Source of the DNA: an uncultured Clostridia bacterium
Lineage (GTDB): Bacteria; Bacillota; Clostridia; Christensenellales; UBA1242
DNA: 64,000 nt
Assembly: GCA_934757865.1 (NCBI GenBank)
Contig: CAKVLS010000005.1
Span: 1-64,000, forward strand
Direction of reading: 5' to 3'
The notes beneath the pieces were generated by a model. It was not told where the DNA came from. It worked only from the letters and a program-made list of their open reading frames with translations, and did no database searches. Position 1 is the stretch's first letter. Every line of letters begins with the position of its first letter. The position numbers and the translations under genes were made by a program. Below are positions 27,436-36,191 of the stretch, in pieces.

Positions 27436-29097
27436 TTAGTCTTTGCATATATGAAAAAGTTTGTGAGCAAGTTCTTTGTTATTTTTCAAAACTTCATCGT
27501 AAACATATTTTACAACAGGGCTCTTGTCACTATATCTAACAGACATCTTTTTGTCTGTTTCATATAAGGTCTTAGCACGAGATTGACAAACGGTCTCACG
27601 ACAGACCTTATCATAATCTACAAAAGGTTGACCGCCGCCATTGACACAGCCCCCAGGGCACGCCATAACTTCTACAAAATGCAAGTTCTTTTTGCCATCT
27701 CTTATCTCGTCAAGAAGAGTTTGAGCGTTTTTGATACCATGAACGACAGCTATATTTATTTTTGTATTGCCGGCAGATACAGTAGCTTCTTTTATGCCTG
27801 TACTATTACGGACTTCGGTATAGTCTACTTTATCCTCGCCTGTTAATTTGTGTATAGCCACTCTAAGAGCAGCCTCCATAACACCACCCGTTGCGCCAAA
27901 TATTAGTCCGCCGCCACTATACTCGCCAAAAGGCTTGTCAAATTCACCTTCTTCAAGGTTAGCAAAGTCTATCTTTGCTCCTCTTATCATACGAACAAGC
28001 TCACGAGTAGTAAGTGATACATCTACCTTACCGAACTTTTTGATTTCACGCTTTTTTGCGGTGCAAGGCATAATTGATACAACTTTTGTCTCGGGTTCAA
28101 TATATTTGATTACACTACCCAACATCTCATTAGGAGATCTACATGTACTCAAATTTTCTACAAACTCTGGACGCATTTTTTCTACATAGTTATACCATGC
28201 AGGGCAACAACTAGTAAACATAGGTAGTTTACCGCCGTTATTTATTCTATCTAGTAGCTCATTGCTCTCTTCTATAATAGTTAGGTCAGCGCCAACATTA
28301 ACATCGTAGACTTTATCAAAACCAAGAAGTCTTAAAGCGGTTATCATTTTTCCTTCGTTAAACTCGCCCAAATTGCCATCCCACTCTTCGCCAATAGCTA
28401 CTCTAACAGCTGGGGCTACTTGTGCAACGACTTTTGTATTTTTGTCCGCAAGAAGTTTCTGCGCCTTGGTAATATTATACTCTTGAGTAAGTGCACCGCA
28501 TGGACAAACTAGTACGCATTGACCACAGCCTATACAAGAGGACTCGCCAACTGGAGACTCAAATGCACAACCTATCTGTGTATCAAAACCTCTATTTATT
28601 TTTCCTATAGCCTCTATACCTTGTATAGCTGAGCACACTGCCGCACACTTACCGCAAAGAATACATTTGCTAGCATCTCTAACAATAGCGCCATTAGAGT
28701 GGTCAGGTTTCATCTCTATCTTTTTGCCGGCAAATCTATCTTCGTCACAGCCAAGCTCATAACTTAGTCTTTGCAAAGTACACTTAGTATTTTTATCGCA
28801 GCTTAGACACTTGCTATTGTGATTGCTAAGCAAAAGTTCTATGGCTGTTTTTCGAGCCTTATGTATACGCTCGTTGTATGTAGTAACTACCATGCCGTCA
28901 CGCACTTTTGTTGTGCAAGAGGTCACAAGATTTTTCATACCCTCAACCTCTACAACGCATAGTCTACAACTACCTACTTCGTTAATCTCTTTTATATAGC
29001 AAAGTGTAGGAATATCTACATGATTTCTTCTAGCGACATCTAATATACTTTCGCCAGCATTTGCTTCATAAACATTTTTATTGATAGTTATCTGCAT
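27436..29097 (-). CDS. hydA: [FeFe] hydrogenase catalytic subunit HydA
   Basis: Catalytic subunit (553 residues) of a soluble NAD(P)-linked, probably electron-bifurcating [FeFe] hydrogenase. N-terminal [2Fe-2S] domain with C33, C44, C47 and C61; a His-Cys3 cluster (HNSKCLSCDKNTKC, about 92-106); two [4Fe-4S] clusters (CILCGKCAAVC; CIGCGQCVLVCPCG); then the H-cluster domain with FTSCCPAW, MPCTAKKRE and EVMACPGGCVNGGGQP. The small C-terminal domain ends LAHKLFHICKD. It is last in hydC-hydB-hydA, 4 bases after hydB. Domain set and length fit HndD/HydA. Maturation genes hydEFG are not in the window. Confidence 0.95.
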   Translation of the reverse strand: MQITINKNVYEANAGESILDVARRNHVDIPTLCYIKEINEVGSCRLCVVEVEGMKNLVTSCTTKVRDGMVVTTYNERIHKARKTAIELLLSNHNSKCLSCDKNTKCTLQRLSYELGCDEDRFAGKKIEMKPDHSNGAIVRDASKCILCGKCAAVCSAIQGIEAIGKINRGFDTQIGCAFESPVGESSCIGCGQCVLVCPCGALTQEYNITKAQKLLADKNTKVVAQVAPAVRVAIGEEWDGNLGEFNEGKMITALRLLGFDKVYDVNVGADLTIIEESNELLDRINNGGKLPMFTSCCPAWYNYVEKMRPEFVENLSTCRSPNEMLGSVIKYIEPETKVVSIMPCTAKKREIKKFGKVDVSLTTRELVRMIRGAKIDFANLEEGEFDKPFGEYSGGGLIFGATGGVMEAALRVAIHKLTGEDKVDYTEVRNSTGIKEATVSAGNTKINIAVVHGIKNAQTLLDEIRDGKKNLHFVEVMACPGGCVNGGGQPFVDYDKVCRETVCQSRAKTLYETDKKMSVRYSDKSPVVKYVYDEVLKNNKELAHKLFHICKD

Positions 29098-29101
29098 ATC
29101 C

Positions 29102-30973
29102 CTACTCCTTTATGATAGCACCAAATCTGCAAGTCTTTTGGCAAGCGCCACACTTGATACATTTGCTTTGGTCTATGTTAAATCTTTTCTTAATAACGCC
29201 GCTAATAGCACCGACTGGGCACTGTCTACTACATGCAGAGCAGCCTATACACTTATCTGTTATTTTGTAGCTAGCAAGAGCTTTGCACACGCCTGCTCTA
29301 CACTTTTTGTCTCTAATATGCTCTATATATTCGTCTCTAAAATATCTAAGAGTAGATAGCACTGGGTTTGGCGATGTTTGACCTAGACCGCATAGTGAGT
29401 TTGACTTGACATAATCACAAAGTTCCTCTAGTTTATCAAGGTCTTCCATCTCGGCAGTGCCGTTTGTTATCTTTTCCAAAATTTCTTTTATTCTTGTATT
29501 ACCTATACGGCATGGAGTGCATTTGCCACAACTTTCATCACATGTAAAGTCAAGGAAAAATTTTGCGAAGTCAACCATGCAAGTGCCTTCGTCCACGACT
29601 ATCATACCTCCGCTACCCATCATACTGCCGGCCTCTTGAAGACTCTTATAATCAATAGGAGTATCTAGTAGTTCCTTAGGCATACAGCCACCACTAGGGC
29701 CACCCATTTGGACAGCCTTAAAAGGCTTATCTGTAAGCATGCCGCCGCCTATATCATAGATAACTTCTCTAATAGTTGTACCCATAGGAAGTTCTATTAG
29801 TCCAGAATGTTTTACTTTGCCTGTTAGTGCAAAAACTTTAGTGCCCTTGCTATCTTCTGTACCTATAGAAGAATACCAATCTGCGCCATTTAGAATTATT
29901 TGAGCGACATTGGCAAAAGTCTCAACATTGTTAATAACTGTTGGCTTGCCATAAAGTCCGCTTTGGGCAGGATACGGAGGTTTAAGAGTAGGCTCACCAC
30001 GCTTGCCCTCAATAGACCTAAGTAGAGCTGTTTCTTCTCCGCACACAAACGCTCCTGCACCATACTTAATAGAAAGTTTGAAACTAAAATCTGTGCCAAA
30101 AATATTTTTGCCAAGAAGTCCGCATTTGTTACACTCGGCAATAGCGTTGCTCAATCTCTCGCCAGCTAGCGGATACTCTGCTCTAATATAAACAAAGCCC
30201 TCATCAGCGCCTATTGCATAGCCGCAAATAGCCATCGCCTCAATGATAGCATGAGGATTGCCCTCAATAATACTTCTATCCATAAAAGCGCCTGGGTCAC
30301 CCTCGTCTGCGTTACATACGACATATTTTTTGTCGCCTACGCTCGCCCTTGTTAACTCCCACTTAGTACCGGTCGAAAAGCCTGCGCCACCTCTACCTCT
30401 AAGTCCAGAATCTTTAATGGTCTTAATAACTTCTTCTGGAGTCATCTCAGTTAGTGCCTTATAAAGTGCTCTATATCCGTCTAAAGTAATATAGTCGTTA
30501 AGGATATTTTCTAATCTCATATACTCGTTGTCATTACGAGCAATGTACATTTGCTTTTTACAAAAGTTAAGGTCGTGCTTGGTAGCCTTTTTCTTGCCAT
30601 TTTCGTCAAGGAGTAACCTCTCTACTACCTTACCGTCACGGAAGTGATTAAGAACTATGTCCTCAATGTCTTCAACTGAGACTTTGGTATAAAAAGTTCC
30701 CTCTGGGTAAACTAGCACAATAGGACCTTGTGCGCACATACCAAAACAGCCTACGCCACCAACTCTAACTTTCTTTTCAAGTCCGTTAGCCTTGATGCAC
30801 TCCTCCATAATCTTTTGGACAAGTTTTGACTTACAGCTACGGCAACCAGTACCGCCACACACTACTACTTCATAATCATATGAAACACCGCTTTTGTCGC
30901 CCTTTTTCCTAAAGTCGACTTCGGCTCTATATTTTTCTTTTATTGCGTTTAGTTCTTCTAATGTCATATCCAC
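29102..30973 (-). CDS. hydB: [FeFe] hydrogenase NADH-binding subunit HydB (NuoF-like)
   Basis: Flavin and NAD(P)-binding subunit, 623 residues. The N-terminal thioredoxin-like [2Fe-2S] domain holds CGGTGCRSCKS and VGCFGMCAQGP. The NuoF-like core has GLRGRGGAGFSTG for NADH, CNADEGDPGAFMDR for FMN, and SLBB-type sequence. A [4Fe-4S] motif ESCGKCTPCRIG follows, then two more clusters at the end (CIGCSACSRQCPVGAI; CIKCGACQKTCRFGAI). This is the normal HydB layout in trimeric HydABC enzymes that oxidise NADH and ferredoxin together to make H2, or the reverse. It overlaps hydC by one base. Confidence 0.95.
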   Translation of the reverse strand: MDMTLEELNAIKEKYRAEVDFRKKGDKSGVSYDYEVVVCGGTGCRSCKSKLVQKIMEECIKANGLEKKVRVGGVGCFGMCAQGPIVLVYPEGTFYTKVSVEDIEDIVLNHFRDGKVVERLLLDENGKKKATKHDLNFCKKQMYIARNDNEYMRLENILNDYITLDGYRALYKALTEMTPEEVIKTIKDSGLRGRGGAGFSTGTKWELTRASVGDKKYVVCNADEGDPGAFMDRSIIEGNPHAIIEAMAICGYAIGADEGFVYIRAEYPLAGERLSNAIAECNKCGLLGKNIFGTDFSFKLSIKYGAGAFVCGEETALLRSIEGKRGEPTLKPPYPAQSGLYGKPTVINNVETFANVAQIILNGADWYSSIGTEDSKGTKVFALTGKVKHSGLIELPMGTTIREVIYDIGGGMLTDKPFKAVQMGGPSGGCMPKELLDTPIDYKSLQEAGSMMGSGGMIVVDEGTCMVDFAKFFLDFTCDESCGKCTPCRIGNTRIKEILEKITNGTAEMEDLDKLEELCDYVKSNSLCGLGQTSPNPVLSTLRYFRDEYIEHIRDKKCRAGVCKALASYKITDKCIGCSACSRQCPVGAISGVIKKRFNIDQSKCIKCGACQKTCRFGAIIKE

Positions 30974-31461
30974 TACCTCTTGTCGTATTTGTCCAAAATC
31001 TCATCGACTTTGCCAATAGTTAATTTTCCGTAAACTTCGCCGTTAATAGTCATAGCAGGAGCTATACCGCAACAGCCAAGGCATCTACAAGATGTGACTA
31101 CCCACTTGCCGTCAGCACTAGTTTCGCCCGGCTGTAAGTTTAATCTTTTTAGGATATGTTCATAGACATCGTTTGCCCCAAGGACAAAACATGCCGTCCC
31201 CAAACAAATATCTATGTTATATTTTGCCTTAGGCGTAAGAGTAAACTGACTATAAAAAGTCACTATACCATAAACTCTTGATTGACTAACCCCAAGGCTT
31301 TCGGCAATTCTTACAACGGCTTGCTTAGGTATAAAGCCATATATACCTTGAGTCTTTTGCAAAACTTCCATAACGCCGCCAGCGTTGCCTTTATTTTTCT
31401 CTAAGATAGCAGAAAACTCCTTTTCTTGTTTTTCGCTACCTAGCATATTGCATGCGCACAT
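30973..31461 (-). CDS. hydC: [FeFe] hydrogenase subunit HydC (NuoE-like)
   Basis: NuoE-like subunit of 162 residues with one [2Fe-2S] cluster bound by CLGTAC and CRCLGCCG. The N-terminal half is the NuoE helical domain (NAGGVMEVLQKTQGIYGFIPKQAVVRIAESLGVSQSRVYGIVTFYSQF). The ATG at 31461 follows GGAGGG by about 10 bases; Met7 is a less likely alternative start. It is the first gene of hydCBA and is transcribed from 31.5 kb through a promoter overlapping an inverted repeat. Confidence 0.93.
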   Translation of the reverse strand: MCACNMLGSEKQEKEFSAILEKNKGNAGGVMEVLQKTQGIYGFIPKQAVVRIAESLGVSQSRVYGIVTFYSQFTLTPKAKYNIDICLGTACFVLGANDVYEHILKRLNLQPGETSADGKWVVTSCRCLGCCGIAPAMTINGEVYGKLTIGKVDEILDKYDKR

Positions 31462-31496
31462 ATTTTAATTTTCCCTCCAAACTTTTTGCTAATTTT

Positions 31497-31525
31497 AGTT
31501 TATCAAATTAAGCCCAAAATTCCAA
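31497..31525 (-). promoter_or_regulatory. hydCBA promoter
   Basis: Minus strand TTGGAA (31525-31520), 17-base spacer ending in TGA, -10 TAAACT (31502-31497), extended -10. Start near 31490. Confidence 0.55.
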
Positions 31526-31535
31526 CCAATTTTGG
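31514..31535. promoter_or_regulatory. Inverted repeat over the hydCBA -35, candidate operator
   Basis: CCAAAATT (31514-31521) and AATTTTGG (31528-31535) are perfect arms around a 6-base centre, covering the -35 element. It does not match the Rex consensus. The regulator is unknown. Confidence 0.5.
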
Positions 31536-31599
31536 ACAACAAATATTTATTATTACTACATATTATCGTTAAGATTATATTTGCCAAAAGTAAAAAATG

Positions 31600-31634
31600 G
31601 CACAAAAAAAGCATAAGGCAACACCTCATGCTTT
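31600..31634 (-). terminator. Terminator of the 411-residue lipoprotein gene
   Basis: AAAGCAT (31608-31614) pairs with ATGCTTT (31628-31634), with an inner AGG/CCT part, followed on the minus strand by a T run. Confidence 0.85.
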
Positions 31635-31650
31635 ATTTTTTATTCAAATC

Positions 31651-32886
31651 TTAAAGACCTTTCTTTATAGACATATCCTTATATCCCTCAGGGATTCTAG
31701 TCTCAAACATATGACTTGGTACTGTGTTAGAAACATAGATCTCAACAAGCGAACCTGAAGTGTATGCATAGATTAGATCGTTGCCATTAAAATAGAACTT
31801 AACGAGACTTGTTGAAGTTGAACTTCCACTTGAATCTTGATCAGGAACTTTGAACTCCTCAAAGTAATAAACATTTTCGCCAACTTTTTCGTAGCCGGTA
31901 GAAGCATACATACCTATCAATTCGTCATAAGAATTACCAATGATATCAAATTCTGAATTATTTATTTCAAAAGGAGCTGATGATATTTCTTCGCCTAATG
32001 TAGACTTCATGTATATTTTAGATTCTGGTATAACTCCTACAGCAGTGTTGAATGAAGCCATATATGACAAAGCATAATTCACTCCATCAATTGTTGAATT
32101 TTTATAATTCATAGTTAGTAATGTACCTGATGGAATTTGAAGTTGCTTGTACATTTCGTTGCCCATAATCTCTAAGAAGTTGGTCTCTTTAAGATACATA
32201 GCAAGTGATGAATCAACTCCGCCCTTTGAATTCTTTCTGGTAGCAATCTCAGCTGCTAATTGACCTTTTGGTCTGTTGGCAAGTATTTGTTGATAATACT
32301 TTTCTTTTTTAGCATTGTCAGCATCTTCAACTCCTGGATTCTCTTTTTCCCATTCAGCATAAGCTTCTTCTCTTGTCTCAACAGGAAAACTTGTCTCCAA
32401 ATCCATTGTGTACTTGATATATAGGCTTTGTTTAGATGAGTCTATAAGGTTAACTGTCCTAAAAGCTGATGGACCAGTAGGAGCTGGTGTGCCCTCTGGT
32501 AAAGTGTATGTAATAGTCATAGTCTTAGTCTCTGCATCGTACTCTACCTTATATGTACCCTCACCGGTAGCAACAGTTGTCTTCTCAACTTGAGATTTGT
32601 ATGCGTTATACTCGTCTTCTTCAACCTTGGTCATAGTGATAACCTTAGAGCCATCGCTGTTAGTTTGAGTTCCAACAACCTCACCATTTGCTGTTGTAGG
32701 CTTAGTCATCTCTGTGCCAAATGAATTTTCATTAGAGATTTCAGTTTGACTAGAATATGTTCTACTCTCAAAATTAAACACTTTGTCGTCAAAAGAACCT
32801 ACTTTTGCAGGTTTACCGCAACCAGCAACAAGTGCCAGAGGCAAAACAGCAAGACCAGCTATAAGTGCTTTAGTTTTATTTTTCAT
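31651..32886 (-). CDS. Lipoprotein of unknown function, 411 residues
   Basis: A secreted lipoprotein: MKNKTKALIAGLAVLPLALVAGC is a type II signal peptide with lipobox LVAGC, so Cys23 is probably the lipidated N-terminus. The mature part is Ser/Thr/Glu-rich at first, then contains mixed strands and helices with no domain I recognise. A pattern of paired strands (GTYKVEYDAETKTMTITYTLP near 110-130; VKFYFNGNDLIYAYTSGSLVEIYVSN near 365-390) suggests a beta-rich fold. The ATG follows GGAGGG by 8 bases. It is divergent from ddh and shares the promoter gap with it. Binding or sensing outside the membrane is possible, but nothing specific can be claimed. Confidence 0.85.
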   Translation of the reverse strand: MKNKTKALIAGLAVLPLALVAGCGKPAKVGSFDDKVFNFESRTYSSQTEISNENSFGTEMTKPTTANGEVVGTQTNSDGSKVITMTKVEEDEYNAYKSQVEKTTVATGEGTYKVEYDAETKTMTITYTLPEGTPAPTGPSAFRTVNLIDSSKQSLYIKYTMDLETSFPVETREEAYAEWEKENPGVEDADNAKKEKYYQQILANRPKGQLAAEIATRKNSKGGVDSSLAMYLKETNFLEIMGNEMYKQLQIPSGTLLTMNYKNSTIDGVNYALSYMASFNTAVGVIPESKIYMKSTLGEEISSAPFEINNSEFDIIGNSYDELIGMYASTGYEKVGENVYYFEEFKVPDQDSSGSSTSTSLVKFYFNGNDLIYAYTSGSLVEIYVSNTVPSHMFETRIPEGYKDMSIKKGL

Positions 32887-32914
32887 ATTTTAACCCTCCT
32901 ATAATACTAATTAT

Positions 32915-32966
32915 AATTTATCATTTTTTATTCATATTGACAACAAAATAACAAAACAATCATAAA
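32915..32966. promoter_or_regulatory. Overlapping divergent promoters, lipoprotein gene / ddh
   Basis: TTGACA on the plus strand (32937-32942) overlaps TTGTCA on the minus strand (32943-32938). The plus -10 would be CATAAA (32961-32966, spacer 18) and the minus -10 TAAATT (32920-32915, spacer 17). Both -10 elements are only fair. Confidence 0.35.
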
Positions 32967-33006
32967 TATTTGTATAAAAATTTTTTAGAAAAAAGGAAAA
33001 TAAACT

Positions 33007-33909
33007 ATGAAACTAAAAGTAGCAATACTAGGCTATGGCAATCTCGGTCATGCTCTAAAACAAAAATTAGAAGCCTCAACAGACTTTGAACTTATAGGCA
33101 TATTCTCTAATCGAATAATACCTGACACTATACATGTATCAAAAATATATGATTATAAGGACAAAATAGATTTACTATTTGTCTGCTCGGGCTCAAAAAC
33201 AAACCTTGAAAATGACGGACGAAACTACATAAAAGACTTCAACATAATAGATAGTTATGACAATCATAACAGACTAAGACAATATATAAAAGAAATAGAT
33301 ATGCTAGCAAAAAAACATAACAAAATATCACTATGTTCTTTTGGGTGGGACCCAGGGCTATTTAGTTATATGCGTACGCTTATATCTTGTCTAGGGCTAA
33401 CCCCATATACTTTTTGGGGTAAGGGTTTGAGCCAAGGGCACACTCAGGCAATAAAAAATATTGAGGGTGTGGTGGACGGACTTCAATTTACTGTACCTAG
33501 CAAAATAGCTCTAAATGAAATAAAAAATGGAAACGAAAAAATAGACCAAAAGTCAATGCACGAACGCCACTGTTATATCGTAGCAAATAAACAAGATAGA
33601 GCTCAAATTAAACAAAAAATAATCTCTATGCCAGACTACTTCTTGGGGTACAAAACAATAGTAAACTTTGTATCGCAAGAGCGTCTTGATAAGCTAAAAA
33701 ATTTTGCCCACAAAGGTACTGTTTTATCTAGTGGCAACACTGTCAATTTTTCGCTCACGCTTAAGTCAAATCCGGACTTCACAGCAAGCGTACTCGTAGC
33801 CTACGCAAAAGCGGTATTCAAACTAACAGAAACAAAAAAATACGGAGCATACACAATACTAGATATACCTCTTAGTTATCTTGTAAATGATAAATTTGAA
33901 TTTTTGTAA
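33007..33909 (+). CDS. ddh: meso-diaminopimelate dehydrogenase
   Basis: NADPH-dependent enzyme (300 residues) that makes meso-diaminopimelate from tetrahydrodipicolinate in one step. Rossmann start KVAILGYGNLGHALKQKLE (about 4-22), the family segment CSFGWDPGLFSYMRTL (about 115-130), the substrate loop GKGLSQGHTQAIKNIEGV (about 138-155), and HERHCYIVA near 184. The ATG follows AAGGA by about 9 bases. It lies upstream of dapB on the same strand with dapA facing it, so three steps of lysine and peptidoglycan precursor synthesis are together, and no succinylase or acetylase branch genes are in the window. Confidence 0.92.
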   Translation: MKLKVAILGYGNLGHALKQKLEASTDFELIGIFSNRIIPDTIHVSKIYDYKDKIDLLFVCSGSKTNLENDGRNYIKDFNIIDSYDNHNRLRQYIKEIDMLAKKHNKISLCSFGWDPGLFSYMRTLISCLGLTPYTFWGKGLSQGHTQAIKNIEGVVDGLQFTVPSKIALNEIKNGNEKIDQKSMHERHCYIVANKQDRAQIKQKIISMPDYFLGYKTIVNFVSQERLDKLKNFAHKGTVLSSGNTVNFSLTLKSNPDFTASVLVAYAKAVFKLTETKKYGAYTILDIPLSYLVNDKFEFL

Positions 33910-34130
33910 AATTGCACAACTTCTCAAAAATCCAAAATTTGATTAGCCAAAAATTAAAAAAATCAAATGAACAACAAGCTGTTAAAAATGTGCAAAAATT
34001 ATAAGTTAAATAGATAACAAAAAATAACCAAAATTGCCATAATCAAAAATTATCTAAAAATATTAAACTCGCAAAAAACTAAAATTATCAAATAAAAAAT
34101 CAAAACTAAAAATTTTAAGAGGTAAAAATA

Positions 34131-34886
34131 ATGCTAAAAATACTAATCATAGGCATCTGTGGGAAGATGGGAACAATGCTAAAAGACGAGTTTCTAAAAA
34201 CTCCCGCCGACTACACGGTCTACGGCGTAGATAAGTTAATAGCCCAAGATATAGAAAATGACACAAAAAATAATCCTAAAATACCGACCAAATGGTCCAG
34301 CAGCCTAAATATGGGCGATATAGCACAAGTGCCAATATATACGAATATATGGTCGGTTAATGAGAAAGTTGATGTAATTGTGGATTTTTCTACCCAAAAT
34401 GATAAAAAAGATAGCATAAACTACGCCCTAAAAACGCATACTCCGCTTGCCATATTCTCGACCACATGTTCGGCTGAAAGCCTAGAAATGATGCTAAAAG
34501 CATCAAAAGATATACCTGTACTCTATAACCAAAATGCAAGTATTGGTATAAATGCCATATTTGACATTTTGCCCATACTAACAAAAAAACTGAAAAACGC
34601 CGACACTACTCTATACGAAGTTCATCATAAGACAAAACTTGATAGCCCTAGCGGAACAGCAAAAAAACTCATCAAAGTCTTAGAGCAAAATGGTCAAAAA
34701 AATGTGCAAGTTTTTCCGCTTAGAGCAGGTACAGAATTTGGCTATCACGAAATTAGTTTTTATCTAGATGACGAAGTCGTGACTATATCTCATAGAGCGA
34801 GCTCCAGAAAAATCTTTACACTCGGTGCTATTGATATGATAAAGAAACTCGTCAAAAAATCAAGCGGTTTTTTTGATAGATTGTAA
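34131..34886 (+). CDS. dapB: 4-hydroxy-tetrahydrodipicolinate reductase
   Basis: NAD(P)H-dependent reductase of the lysine pathway, 251 residues. Motifs: nucleotide-binding ILIIGICGKMGTMLKDEF (about 3-20), the DFSTQ segment near 85, YEVHHKTKLDSPSGTAKKL (about 163-181) with the catalytic His and Lys, and the final HRASSRKIFTLGAI. It follows ddh after a 221-base AT-rich gap in which I see no gene, and it has AAGAGG before the ATG. Its product feeds ddh and its substrate comes from the dapA product. Confidence 0.95.
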   Translation: MLKILIIGICGKMGTMLKDEFLKTPADYTVYGVDKLIAQDIENDTKNNPKIPTKWSSSLNMGDIAQVPIYTNIWSVNEKVDVIVDFSTQNDKKDSINYALKTHTPLAIFSTTCSAESLEMMLKASKDIPVLYNQNASIGINAIFDILPILTKKLKNADTTLYEVHHKTKLDSPSGTAKKLIKVLEQNGQKNVQVFPLRAGTEFGYHEISFYLDDEVVTISHRASSRKIFTLGAIDMIKKLVKKSSGFFDRL

Positions 34887-34908
34887 ATTTATTTTTTCGA
34901 AAAAGTCA

Positions 34909-34948
34909 CAAAAAAAAGAGCACTTTTGTATTGCTCTTTTTCATTTTT
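34909..34948 (+). terminator. Terminator of dapB
   Basis: AAAAGAGCA pairs with TGCTCTTTT around a short loop, followed by a T-rich run on the plus strand. Confidence 0.8.
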
Positions 34949-35093
34949 TTATAGTGCTTTATTTTTGTAAATTTGTAATAACTTTTTATAGTCATTACTC
35001 TTACTTTTTTGAGTTTGAATTAAGGTTGCAAATGTTTCTTTTTTTATAAAACTTTTTTGTCTGCTATTTTGCTCTTTCGTAAGGGGCTTATGG

Positions 35094-35978
35094 TCAATAA
35101 TTTTTTGTCAGTTTTAGCAGTTCTTTTTTTATTTTCTCTGCGTTGTGATTTGATACTTTAACAAGTGGCGGACGGACATAGTTAGATGATAGGCCCAAAA
35201 TATTTAAGGCACGTTTTACTGGCGAGGGGTTGGTTTCGCAAAACATAAGTTTATTGATATTATCTAGTCTATATGCAAGCTTTTTGGCTTTTTTGATTTT
35301 TTGTGCTTTGACTAGGTCGTATAGTTTAACGACTTCGTGTGGCAAAATATTAGCCGTCACACTCACAGCCCCATCGCCACCCAAAACATAAAACAAATAG
35401 TTAAGGTTGTCTTCGCCGCTATAAACTGCAATTTTACCATCGCAAATATGTATAAGCTCTATTATTCTATTTATATCCGACGTACTTTCTTTTATGCCGA
35501 CAATCAAGTCTTCTTTTATTAGTCTTTTTGCCGTTTTTAGGTCGATATTTAGCCCTGTGCGTGACGGAACATTATATGCTATAATTGGCACACCTATTTG
35601 GCTAAGAGCCCTATAATACTCTACTATGCCCTCCTGCGTTGTCTTGTTATAATAAGGCGTAACAACTAGTACCCCGTCTGCACCCAGCTTTTTCGCTATG
35701 ATAGTATTGTTTATTGCCTTATCCATATTGTTACTACCTGTGCCGATAATTAGTTTGACATCGCCATTTATTCTTTTTCTTGCAAATTTGATTATTAAAT
35801 TACGCTCTTTTTCGGTTACGGTCGGGCTCTCGCCAGTAGTAGCAAGTATTGCTATTGCGTGCACGCCACCCTTGATACAATTATCAATAAGCCTTTCGAG
35901 TGACACAAAATCTACTCTATCGTTCTCTAAAAATGGTGTAGCTAGCGCAACGCACACACCGTCAAATAAACTTTTCAT
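35094..35978 (-). CDS. dapA: 4-hydroxy-tetrahydrodipicolinate synthase
   Basis: Class I aldolase-type enzyme (294 residues) that condenses pyruvate with aspartate semialdehyde. Motifs: ATTGESPTVTEKE (about 45-57), VTPYYNKTTQEG with the catalytic Tyr, AYNVPSRTG, and GIKESTSD with the Schiff-base Lys. The ATG has GGAGAA about 6 bases upstream. It is convergent with ddh-dapB and separately transcribed, yet completes the aspartate semialdehyde to meso-DAP route with them. Confidence 0.95.
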   Translation of the reverse strand: MKSLFDGVCVALATPFLENDRVDFVSLERLIDNCIKGGVHAIAILATTGESPTVTEKERNLIIKFARKRINGDVKLIIGTGSNNMDKAINNTIIAKKLGADGVLVVTPYYNKTTQEGIVEYYRALSQIGVPIIAYNVPSRTGLNIDLKTAKRLIKEDLIVGIKESTSDINRIIELIHICDGKIAVYSGEDNLNYLFYVLGGDGAVSVTANILPHEVVKLYDLVKAQKIKKAKKLAYRLDNINKLMFCETNPSPVKRALNILGLSSNYVRPPLVKVSNHNAEKIKKELLKLTKNY

Positions 35979-36088
35979 ACTTTTTCTCCTGTATAAAAAG
36001 TTTATTCGTGCATTAAGTTTTTTGATACTTTGAGGCCTCTTTACAAACTAAAAGTTAAAAACATACGAGCCTTTAATAGTAATATAAA

Positions 36089-36119
36089 CAAAAAAACGAG
36101 CGTTTTTTACCCGTTTTTT
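36089..36119 (-). terminator. Weak terminator after mgtE
   Basis: AAAAAACG pairs with CGTTTTTT around a 13-base loop, about 75 bases past the mgtE stop. A/T-dominated stem, so less certain. Confidence 0.4.
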
Positions 36120-36191
36120 GTGATTTTTATTAAGTAATTTAATTATATCTAGACCACCTTTTTATTTTTTTGGCGTTCTAAAAAAGTTTTT

